Of a stretch of DNA of 6,897 nt, positions 1 to 5,133 are shown in pieces. Position 1 is the first letter of the stretch, and the number at the start of each line of letters is the position of its first letter. The notes beneath the pieces are model-generated. The model had not been told where the DNA came from. It saw only the letters and a list, made by a program, of their open reading frames with translations, and ran no database searches. The stretch is from an uncultured Collinsella sp. Its GTDB lineage: Bacteria; Actinomycetota; Coriobacteriia; Coriobacteriales; Coriobacteriaceae. The stretch covers positions 1-6,897 of the forward strand of contig CAAENO010000051.1 in the NCBI GenBank assembly GCA_900757385.1, read 5' to 3'. The position numbers and the translations under genes were made by a program.

Positions 1-33
1 ATCGATGAGCGTGCGGGTTTGTTCTATGGTTAG
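1..33 (+). CDS. possible 3' tail of an upstream gene (partial)
   Basis: Reading from base 1, one frame is open for ten codons and stops at TAG (31-33), giving IDERAGLFYG. The other two forward frames are less gene-like: one stops at once and the other runs to 61 with a poor composition. The tail would end 52 bases before the epimerase gene on the same strand, so it could be the last codons of an upstream member of the same sugar operon. It is too short to assign a family, and chance openness cannot be excluded. Confidence 0.25.
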   Translation: MDERAGLFYG

Positions 34-35
34 GA

Positions 36-64
36 TTGAAACGGGCGCTTGCGTGAAATAAAGC
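36..64 (+). promoter_or_regulatory. weak candidate sigma-70 promoter ahead of the epimerase gene
   Basis: TTGAAA (36-41) is followed after 17 bases by TAAAGC (59-64), 21 bases before the ATG at 86. The -35 box matches well and the -10 box is poor. If the cluster is co-transcribed from further upstream this match is fortuitous. Confidence 0.22.
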
Positions 65-85
65 AGTTGTTCGAAAGGATGGGTA

Positions 86-967
86 ATGGAATACGCTCTC
101 TCCAACGATTCGATTTCTATTAAGGTTTCCACGGCTGGTGGCTCGTTTACCTCGATTGAGGCCGGAGGTCGCGAGTACTTGTGGCAGGGTGATCCCACCG
201 TGTGGTCCGGCCAGGCGCCGATTTGCTTCCCGATTTGCGGAGGCTTGCGCGACAACAGCGCCATGACGTTTGCCGGGCATCATGTAAAGCTCGCTCGCCA
301 CGGGTTTGCGCGCAAACAGGAGTGGAAGCTGCTGAGCCAGAGCGAGAACGAGCTGGCGATGTGCCTGGCTTCGGAGGATAACGCCGCGCTGCTGAGCGAT
401 TATCCGTACCCGTTTAAACTTGTCGCTCATTATGCGCTTGAGGGGGATACCGTGCGCGTCTCCTATGAGGTGACCAACGAGGGCACCGAGGACATGCCGT
501 TCTTTATCGGTGGACACCCCGGCTTTAGGTGCCCGCTCGATGAGGGCGAGGTCTATACGGACTACGAGCTGCGCTTTGAGAAGGACGAGGCTGCGGAGCT
601 CTGCACCGCCGTTCCTTCGACTGGCTTGATTGATGTGGCAAACCGCTCCAAGAACCCCATGGTGGGGAAGACGTTGCCCCTGTCGCACGAGCTCTTCGAT
701 TTTGCGGAGACCATCTTTGACGTACTCGAGAGTCGTCAGGTCACGCTTTCCAAAAAGGGCGAGGACAAGGGCGTTCGCCTGAGCTTCGAGGGCTTTCCGT
801 ACCTCATCGTGTGGAGTAAGCCCGAGGGCGATTTTGTGGCAGTTGAGCCCTGGGGCGGCCTTTCGACCTGCTCCGATGAGGATGACGTGCTTGAGCATAA
901 GCGCGGCTGCCTTGTCGCCAAGCCCAAGGAGACCGTCGTTCGCTCGTTCACGATTGAAATTCTGTAA
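86..967 (+). CDS. aldose 1-epimerase family protein (LacX/GalM-like)
   Basis: A 293-residue protein of the galactose mutarotase-like superfamily, in the LacX-type subgroup found beside hexose-phosphate catabolic genes. Members interconvert alpha and beta anomers of aldoses or hexose phosphates in the cytoplasm. Motifs in the expected order are APICFPICGGL (about 44-54), the first active-site histidine in RHGFAR (H72), the second in GGHPGF (H144), and the catalytic glutamate in VEPWGG (E254). Length is normal for the LacX group and shorter than classical GalM. The ATG at 86 is chosen because GAAAGGAT (73-80) lies just upstream as a ribosome binding site. The PfkB kinase follows 59 bases downstream on the same strand, suggesting one transcript. 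The exact sugar substrate cannot be read from sequence; the family call is firm. Confidence 0.93.
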   Translation: MEYALSNDSISIKVSTAGGSFTSIEAGGREYLWQGDPTVWSGQAPICFPICGGLRDNSAMTFAGHHVKLARHGFARKQEWKLLSQSENELAMCLASEDNAALLSDYPYPFKLVAHYALEGDTVRVSYEVTNEGTEDMPFFIGGHPGFRCPLDEGEVYTDYELRFEKDEAAELCTAVPSTGLIDVANRSKNPMVGKTLPLSHELFDFAETIFDVLESRQVTLSKKGEDKGVRLSFEGFPYLIVWSKPEGDFVAVEPWGGLSTCSDEDDVLEHKRGCLVAKPKETVVRSFTIEIL

Positions 968-1026
968 TTCCGTTTTGTCGACTCGTATCGCGAGGCACAA
1001 GGAGCCTGCGAGATAAGGAGCTAAAA

Positions 1027-1962
1027 ATGATCCTCACCGTTACGATGAACCCGTCTGTCGATACGCGCTATCAGCTCGATGAGCTCGTTATCGACGACGT
1101 CAACCGTGTGACGCCCGAAAAGACCGCCGGCGGCAAGGGCCTCAACGTGGCCCGTGTGCTGGGTCAGCTGGGCGACGACGTCGTGGCAACCGGTCTGCTC
1201 GGCGGCCACATGGGCGCTTACATGGCTGAGCTCATGGACGCCAACGGTATTAACAACGACTTTGTGCCCATCAAGGGCGAGACCCGCATCTGCCTCAATA
1301 TCCTTCATGCCGGCAACCAGACCGAGCTGCTCGAGAGCGGCCCGACAATTGCCCCCGAGGAGCTCGATGCCTTTACCGCCAAGTTTACCGAGCTTGCGAG
1401 CAAGGCCGACGTCGTCACCATCTCGGGTTCGCTGCCCCGCGGTGTCGAGGCAGACTACTATGCCAAGATCACGGGCATTGCCGAGAATGCCGGTGCCAAG
1501 GTGTTACTCGATACCTCGGGTGCTTCGCTCGAGGCCGCCCTTAAGTCCGAAATTAAGCCCGAGCTGGTCAAGCCTAACCTGACCGAGATCAACGGCCTTT
1601 TGGGTACGAGCTTTACTACCGACGATGTGGACGAGCTCCGCGCCGCGCTCGCCTCTGATGCCCGCTTCTCCGATATCCCCTGGGTCGTCGTGTCCATGGG
1701 CGCTGCCGGCTCCGTTGGCTTCCACAATGGCCGTGCGTTCCGCGCAAAGACGCCCGATATCCCTGCCGTTAACGCCACGGGTTCTGGTGACTCCACTATC
1801 GCTGGCTTCGCGCATGCCATTGCTGCTGGCGCGGACGACGAGACGGTGCTGCGTACCGCCAACACCTGCGGCAAGCTCAATGCCATGGATCCCATGACCG
1901 GCCATCTGGTCATGGACCGTTGGGACGAGGTCTACAACGGCGTTGTCGTGACCGAGCTGTAA
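1027..1962 (+). CDS. 1-phosphofructokinase family hexose kinase (LacC / tagatose-6-phosphate kinase-like)
   Basis: A 311-residue PfkB-family (ribokinase fold) sugar-phosphate kinase that uses ATP to phosphorylate a ketohexose monophosphate, such as tagatose-6-phosphate or fructose-1-phosphate, to the bisphosphate ahead of aldolase cleavage. The N-terminus MILTVTMNPSVD is typical of the LacC/FruK group. The first PfkB signature, AGGKGLNVAR, spans 34-43. The second, NATGSGDS, spans 249-256 and supplies the anion hole and the catalytic base D255. Length is standard. A strong ribosome binding site, AAGGAG (1015-1020), sits 6 bases before the ATG. Next to a LacX-like epimerase the tagatose-6-phosphate (galactose/galactosamine) role is attractive, but FruK-type activity cannot be separated from LacC-type by sequence alone, so no symbol is given. 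Confidence 0.92.
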   Translation: MILTVTMNPSVDTRYQLDELVIDDVNRVTPEKTAGGKGLNVARVLGQLGDDVVATGLLGGHMGAYMAELMDANGINNDFVPIKGETRICLNILHAGNQTELLESGPTIAPEELDAFTAKFTELASKADVVTISGSLPRGVEADYYAKITGIAENAGAKVLLDTSGASLEAALKSEIKPELVKPNLTEINGLLGTSFTTDDVDELRAALASDARFSDIPWVVVSMGAAGSVGFHNGRAFRAKTPDIPAVNATGSGDSTIAGFAHAIAAGADDETVLRTANTCGKLNAMDPMTGHLVMDRWDEVYNGVVVTEL

Positions 1963-1992
1963 AAGCCTGGGCGTCGGCCCTGGCATTGCTTG

Positions 1993-2127
1993 CTAGCTCA
2001 TGTCGACGACAAGTGCGGTAGCATTATGCTGGGGCGCGACGCCGAGTTTGTCGTGTTCAATCCCGACCTTACCCTGGTCGAGGCGTATGTGGGTGGCAAC
2101 AGCGTCGGTAACGCGTTTGCCGAGTAG
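1993..2127 (+). pseudogene. relic of the C-terminal end of a NagA-type deacetylase
   Basis: Between the kinase and the YhcH gene one frame, ending at TAG (2125-2127), reads LAHVDDKCGSIMLGRDAEF followed by VVFNPDLTLVEAYVGG and a short tail. This matches the usual C-terminus of N-acetylglucosamine-6-phosphate deacetylases: G-S-I-x-x-G-(K/R)-D-A-(D/E), two hydrophobics, then D-L and a closing G-G/N-G strand. Only about 40 codons remain, and none of the metal-binding or catalytic part of the amidohydrolase barrel is present. The frame has no good ribosome binding site before its internal ATG (2026), so translation is unlikely. It is best read as what is left after deletion of an amino-sugar deacetylase gene, which would fit the LacC-like neighbour. 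It is a motif-based call; chance similarity over 40 residues is possible. Confidence 0.5.
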
Positions 2128-2159
2128 CCGCCAAAGAAGCGATCCGAGAGGGGATTTAG

Positions 2160-2633
2160 ATGATTTACGGTGCATTGGGCGATATCGAGGAGTACCGCGG
2201 AATGCTCAAGGGCCTCGACGTGCTGATCGACTGGCTCGAGGAGAACGACCCGGCAGAGCTCGAGGTCGGCAGCCATCCGATTCTGGGCGACAAGGTCTAT
2301 GCGAACGTCATGGCTCCCACGACGCGTCCCGAGGCCGAGGCTCACTTTGAGACGCATCAGCGCTATCACGACCTGCAGATCGACGTCGAGGGTCGCGAGG
2401 CCTTTAAGGTCGCCACGGGCAGCCTGACGCTGGTTCAGGAGTTTGACGAGAAGGACGACTACGATCTGGTCGATTCCGACGCTTCGATCGCCGGCGATCT
2501 TGCCGACGACAAGTTTGCGCTGTTCGTTGCCGGCGAGCCTCACATGCCCACGCTCGAGTTCCCGGGCGATGGCGCGCAGCCGGTCAAGAAGATCTGTTTT
2601 AAGCTTCTTGCAGATGCTTACTGGGAGGAGTAG
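2160..2633 (+). CDS. YhcH/YjgK/YiaL family protein (DUF386, EbgC-like cupin)
   Basis: A 157-residue protein of the family containing E. coli YhcH (sialic acid operon), YiaL and EbgC (small beta-galactosidase subunit). These are metal-binding cupin-like beta barrels thought to act as sugar anomerases or isomerases in the cytoplasm. The N-terminus MIYGALGDIEEY is typical. The metal-site segment FETHQRYHDLQ carries E64, H66, H70 and D71, and the late GEPHMP motif carries H128; all expected ligands are present. Length is normal. The ATG at 2160 follows GAGAGGGG (about 2146-2153). It is the last gene of the forward sugar cluster and is followed by a terminator. The context suggests it supplies the right anomer to the pathway; the substrate is not determinable here. 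Confidence 0.92.
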   Translation: MIYGALGDIEEYRGMLKGLDVLIDWLEENDPAELEVGSHPILGDKVYANVMAPTTRPEAEAHFETHQRYHDLQIDVEGREAFKVATGSLTLVQEFDEKDDYDLVDSDASIAGDLADDKFALFVAGEPHMPTLEFPGDGAQPVKKICFKLLADAYWEE

Positions 2634-2664
2634 CGCGCTGCTCGGCTGAGTTGCGCGTCTGATG

Positions 2665-2690
2665 GCGTGATTTCCCCAGGGAAATCACGC
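2665..2690. repeat. perfect 12-bp inverted repeat (hairpin 1)
   Basis: GCGTGATTTCCC (2665-2676) and GGGAAATCACGC (2679-2690) are perfect complements separated by only 2 bases. No T run follows on either strand, so it is not a classical terminator. Its core CGTGATTTCCC recurs in nearly the same form inside the adjacent terminator stem. Confidence 0.75.
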
Positions 2691-2694
2691 TAGG

Positions 2695-2749
2695 ACCCCG
2701 CCAAGCGTGTTTCCCTGGGGGAATCACGTTTGGCGGGGTTTCGGTTTTT
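2695..2749 (+). terminator. rho-independent terminator of the sugar cluster (hairpin 2)
   Basis: The segment 2695-2715 pairs with 2719-2739 around a 3-base loop, giving a stem of about 21 pairs with one T-T mismatch and one G-T wobble; the base is ACCCCGCCAA / TTGGCGGGGT. It is followed by TTTCGGTTTTTG (2739-2750). It lies 61 bases after the YhcH stop and 17 bases before the end of the convergent reverse-strand gene, so it separates the two units. The T run is on the forward strand. Confidence 0.8.
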
Positions 2750-2766
2750 GAATAGGGAAGCCTCAT

Positions 2767-3132
2767 TTATTTGCGAAGAACATCGGCTAGCCGCAGGATT
2801 GAAATCATCGACCGATAAGTGAGTTCCACTTTTTCGCCCGCAAGCAGTCGTTTCGAGCCAATCTCATCTAGCCCCACAAGCCGAGAAAACAGCGGGCCGC
2901 TCATCGTGCCCTCGTCAATTGACTCCCTTATGGTCTTCAAAACGTCCGTATCATGAAGCGATGCCGAGCTGTAGGGGGCAACACGAGCGGAACTCTCAAT
3001 TAACGACGAGACAAAAGGATGGAGATGCTTTGGACATAGTCCATCAAACACCACATCCCCATTGTCGTTCGAGCCGACCAGGCGCCAAGTATAATGATCG
3101 ACCCAGTCATCCCCGTCATATATGGCGTCCAT
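2767..3132 (-). CDS. hypothetical protein, second gene of a low-GC reverse-strand pair
   Basis: A protein of about 121 residues with no signal peptide or membrane segment and no family I recognise. The N-terminal half is acidic and aromatic (MDAIYDGDDWVDHYTWRL). The C-terminal part (from about GPLFSRLVGLDEIG to RLADVLRK) is helical in character and ends in a LAxxL-like pattern that faintly recalls small helix-turn-helix domains, too weakly to call. The frame is open further upstream to an ATG at 3222, but that start would overlap the preceding gene by 76 bases. The ATG at 3132 has GGGAAG (3139-3144) at 6-base spacing and starts 14 bases after the secreted-protein gene, so it is preferred. Base composition is clearly lower in GC than the flanking sugar genes, suggesting acquisition. 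The two genes are probably translated from one mRNA. Confidence 0.62.
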   Translation of the reverse strand: MDAIYDGDDWVDHYTWRLVGSNDNGDVVFDGLCPKHLHPFVSSLIESSARVAPYSSASLHDTDVLKTIRESIDEGTMSGPLFSRLVGLDEIGSKRLLAGEKVELTYRSMISILRLADVLRK

Positions 3133-3146
3133 GAGCAACTTCCCGT

Positions 3147-3656
3147 CTAGAGAGAGAAACCTATTTGGACATCGGGGCGCAAGACCGCAATCCATATCGG
3201 GCCTGCAACAGCTCCAACCCAACGCACCACATAGGTTCCCTTTCGTACATGTGTATCAATCTGCCCCGAAATGCCGGTGAATGCAATTCCAGACCCGTTT
3301 GTCGGATAGCAATCGACGTATTTTTGTTTTCCGCTCACAACCTTGTATAGATATATCGTTCCAGCAAAAGAGAAGGGATCGTTCGCAATTTTGTCCGGAA
3401 GAACTTGCCACCTCAAAATCCCGCTACCAATATGGTCAAGCTTGACCGTTCCGCCGTCCCCCTCAAAAGTGGCAAGGGGATTTACCCCAGACTGAGAGTC
3501 GGCATCGCCCTCCTTAGCAGTTATCAGCAGGCTGCCCGTATAAGACTGCTGAGGCTCACCTTCAGGACAGACAGCCTCGGCCCAAGAAGGGCCACTCAGG
3601 CAGAACAGTCCGAGCAGCATCAATACCAACAAAAGAAAACCCTTAGTTCTTTTCAT
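3147..3656 (-). CDS. hypothetical secreted protein with signal peptide
   Basis: A 169-residue protein that begins MKRTKGFLLLVLMLLG, a textbook Sec signal: basic start, hydrophobic core at about residues 6-22, and cleavage after SWA (26) or AEA (28). There is no lipobox at C19 (preceded by GLF), so lipidation is not predicted. The mature part, about 142 residues, is rich in glycine, valine and aromatic residues typical of beta structure. It has just two cysteines, C30 near its start and C116 in YVDCYP, which could form a disulfide outside the cell. There is no LPXTG motif or membrane anchor, so it is probably released or held by a partner. The ATG at 3656 has GGGGAT upstream. I do not recognise the family. 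It leads the two-gene unit and shares its lower GC. Confidence 0.72.
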   Translation of the reverse strand: MKRTKGFLLLVLMLLGLFCLSGPSWAEAVCPEGEPQQSYTGSLLITAKEGDADSQSGVNPLATFEGDGGTVKLDHIGSGILRWQVLPDKIANDPFSFAGTIYLYKVVSGKQKYVDCYPTNGSGIAFTGISGQIDTHVRKGTYVVRWVGAVAGPIWIAVLRPDVQIGFSL

Positions 3657-3879
3657 CTATATCCCCAATGCCTCTCGACATTTGTATATTGTGACTATTT
3701 TAGATCTATATGGCCAATTCGAGCCCTCACCATGGCAATTGTTGCAGCTGGGTTTCTTTTCATTAAAATTTCACTTTGGTAAATCCCCGCCCCTAAGCAT
3801 TAAACCCGAAGTCCACCGAGTGGGCCGCTGTTGACGTGGCGATGCTTGGATTGGCGCGCACGCACTCAAAATCGGCAAC

Positions 3880-3902
3880 AAAAAAGCCGCTCGAAGGCGG
3901 CT
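3880..3902 (-). terminator. rho-independent terminator downstream of tRNA-Thr
   Basis: On the reverse strand AGCCGC and GCGGCT (3885-3902) form a 6-bp GC-rich stem around a 6-base loop containing TTCG, followed by TTTTTTG (3880-3885 and beyond). It starts 12 bases after the tRNA 3' end, the right place to end the tRNA transcript. Confidence 0.82.
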
Positions 3903-3913
3903 ATCTTGTGTAA

Positions 3914-3989
3914 TGGAGCCAGCGACCGGGCTCGAACCGGTGACCCCCGCTTTACGAGAGCGGTGCTCTACCAACTGAGCTACGCTGGC
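3914..3989 (-). tRNA. tRNA-Thr (anticodon CGT)
   Basis: A 76-base cloverleaf on the reverse strand decoding ACG. The acceptor arms GCCAGCG / CGCTGGC pair perfectly. The D arm is GCTC-AGTTGGTA-GAGC. The anticodon stem CCGCT / AGCGG encloses loop CTCGTAA with anticodon CGT. The T arm is ACCGG-TTCGAAC-CCGGT. Discriminator T and a genome-encoded CCA follow. A promoter-like pair lies upstream and a terminator directly downstream, so it appears to be a single-gene transcript. Confidence 0.97.
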
Positions 3990-4028
3990 GGCCATATGAT
4001 GACGCAACTGAGGCGTCAACGGCTGTCT

Positions 4029-4057
4029 ATGATACGGGACATCGCACATCCGCGCAA
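4029..4057 (-). promoter_or_regulatory. candidate promoter for tRNA-Thr
   Basis: On the reverse strand TTGCGC (4052-4057) and TATCAT (4029-4034) are spaced by exactly 17 bases, and the -10 box ends 39 bases before the tRNA 5' end. The leader between contains a small inverted repeat TGACGC / GCGTCA (4000-4018). A second pair, TTGACG with TATGGC, lies so close to the tRNA that transcription would start inside it, so the upstream pair is preferred. Confidence 0.5.
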
Positions 4058-4154
4058 GTGTTCTGGCAGCTTTTCTCACTTTTCATGCACTAATATTGAA
4101 GGCGTGATGTCTGCGACGCCTCTTTGGTGCTTGACCTGCTGTCGAGTCAGCTGC

Positions 4155-4179
4155 CGGCATCCTGTTCGTATGGATGCCG
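4155..4179 (+). promoter_or_regulatory. hairpin in the leader of the PTS IIB-like gene
   Basis: CGGCATCC (4155-4162) and GGATGCCG (4172-4179) are perfect complements with a 9-base loop. The stem ends 8 bases before the GAGG (4188-4191) ribosome binding site of the IIB-like gene. A stem this close to the start could affect translation, but no known leader motif is recognised. No convincing promoter was found; TAATAT (4091-4096) is a possible -10 box without a good -35. Confidence 0.4.
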
Positions 4180-4196
4180 AACGAAACGAGGCGGCG

Positions 4197-4679
4197 ATGG
4201 CCCAGCCCAAGATTCTCCTTACGCGTATCGATGATCGCTTTATCTATGGGCAAGATGTTGAGCTGTGGAACGAAGTCGCAGGCACTAACCTTGTCCTGGT
4301 CGTCAACGACGAGATTGCGGCTGATTCGCGCAAGTGGGCGCCTATGAGGGTCGCGGCGCCCGAGGGCGTGTGGACGCGGTTTTTCTCGGTGCAAAGGACC
4401 ATCGACATCATTCATACCGCAACGCCGCGCCAATTGATCTTGATTATGGTTGCCTCGCCTGTCGACGCGCTGGCTCTGGTTAAGGGCGGGGTGCCCATCA
4501 CCAAGATCAGCGTCGGCCATATGCGTGCGGGGGAGGGCAAGCGTTCCGTGACGCCTGCAGTCGCCATAGACGATGCGGACGTTGCCGCCTTCAAAGAGCT
4601 GCAAGAGCTCGGCATAGAGCTGGAAATCCGCTATCTCCCCAGCTCCGACCCCGATCCCATCGAGAACCTGCTCGCGTGA
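4197..4679 (+). CDS. PTS mannose/fructose/sorbose-family IIB domain protein, active-site His replaced by Tyr
   Basis: A 160-residue stand-alone protein covering the whole EIIB domain of the mannose family, which normally takes phosphate from IIA on a histidine and passes it to the sugar entering through IIC/IID. The start ILLTRIDDRFIYGQ aligns with the family signature RIDDRLIHGQV, but the phospho-acceptor histidine position is Y17 (TAT at 4245-4247), and the following V is D20. The rest is well kept: VVNDEIAADS, the central SPVDALALVKGGVPI, VGHMRAGEGKR, and the late ELQELGIELEIRYLP. The frame is open far upstream through the tRNA region; the ATG at 4197 is chosen because GAGG (4188-4191) precedes it and the family begins a few residues before this motif. 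No other PTS subunit is in the window. Without the histidine it should not carry phosphate; a regulatory or binding role is inferred. Confidence 0.9.
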   Translation: MAQPKILLTRIDDRFIYGQDVELWNEVAGTNLVLVVNDEIAADSRKWAPMRVAAPEGVWTRFFSVQRTIDIIHTATPRQLILIMVASPVDALALVKGGVPITKISVGHMRAGEGKRSVTPAVAIDDADVAAFKELQELGIELEIRYLPSSDPDPIENLLA

Positions 4680-4755
4680 TTACCTGGGGGCGGAGGAAAA
4701 CGGATCGTATTTTCCCGTGGAGGAGCGGCGAGATACCCTCGGCCAGGAATTGGGG

Positions 4756-4887
4756 CCATCTACTACTTTTGGTCGCTTACCTCGAAGCACGATGAAAATC
4801 GCAATATTAAAACTGCAGGTAGCGAACGTGCAATTTTTGAAAATAGGGGCGTATGGTCAGGGGTGCGGGAGTAAAAGTAGTAGATGG
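4756..4887. repeat. large inverted-repeat element in the 454-base intergenic gap
   Basis: CCATCTACTACTTTT (4756-4770) and AAAAGTAGTAGATGG (4873-4887) are perfect 15-bp complements enclosing 102 bases. Inside are further partial pairs: TCGCTTACCT (4773-4782) with AGGTAGCGA, and GCACG (4786-4790) with CGTGC (about 4828-4832); these two cross each other rather than nest. No transposase, and no clear target-site duplication, is visible. It may be a dispersed intergenic element, a MITE-like insertion or a structured RNA. The rest of the gap from 4680 holds only a weak GGAAAA/TTTTCC pair (4695-4715) after the IIB-like gene. Confidence 0.65.
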
Positions 4888-4943
4888 GCGCAATCTGTAG
4901 CGCGCCGATTTCAGGCATGTTGGCGCATGTGTCGGAGCTATGA

Positions 4944-4979
4944 AAAGAGTGTCCCTTTCGACTAGTCTTTTAGAACGTC
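4944..4979 (+). repeat. left copy of a direct repeat flanking the ATPase gene
   Basis: This segment consists of AAAGAGTG, seven spacer bases, CGACTAGTC, then TTTT and AGAACGTC. The same blocks in the same order and near-identical spacing recur at 6480-6516. The core GACTAGTC is itself palindromic. It lies 155 bases before the ATPase start. Confidence 0.68.
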
Positions 4980-5033
4980 AATGACTGCACCACAGCTTAA
5001 GCCGTTCGCAAAAATGGCTCCTAAATCTGTTTC

Positions 5034-5107
5034 GTTAATTGAATTGCGTAAATATGGTTAATCACAGAACCGAAATTTGGTTAAATGTAAACTGTAAATT
5101 AAGTTAA
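5034..5107 (+). promoter_or_regulatory. 23-bp-phased GTTAA array upstream of the ATPase gene
   Basis: GTTAA begins at 5034, 5057, 5080 and 5103, exactly 23 bases apart each time. The last three copies are each preceded by AAAT at the same offset, giving the 12-mer AAATnnRGTTAA ending at 5061, 5084 and 5107. The remainder of each unit is not conserved, so this looks like spaced protein-binding sites rather than a decayed tandem duplication. The stretch is AT-rich against a GC-rich background and ends 26 bases before the preferred ATPase start. No clear -35/-10 pair was found in it. Confidence 0.5.
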
Positions 5108-5133
5108 ACGCGCTGGTAGCAATGGTGATAAAT

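Noticed and set aside
2000..2350. 116-codon forward frame overlapping the NagA-like relic and YhcH gene
   Set aside because: Arginine-rich shadow in another frame of the YhcH gene, with no ribosome binding site or family resemblance.
3133..3222. Upstream extension of the reverse-strand hypothetical gene to ATG 3222
   Set aside because: It would overlap the secreted-protein gene by 76 bases; the ATG at 3132 has a ribosome binding site and normal operon spacing.
3914..3989. tRNA-Thr as an integration site for the low-GC gene pair
   Set aside because: No duplicate of the tRNA 3' end was seen in the window and no integrase gene is present.
3831..4196. Upstream extension of the IIB-like reading frame
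   Set aside because: It would read through tRNA-Thr on the opposite strand; the IIB domain starts right after the ATG at 4197, which has its own ribosome binding site.
4695..4715. GGAAAA / TTTTCC pair after the IIB-like gene as a terminator
   Set aside because: Only six mostly A-T pairs with a 9-base loop and no T run beyond the stem; too weak to call.
4717..4965. 82-codon forward frame starting at GTG in the gap before the ATPase
   Set aside because: It runs through both arms of the inverted-repeat element and into the left direct repeat, has a non-ATG start and no domain-like composition; openness is better explained by the repeat sequence.
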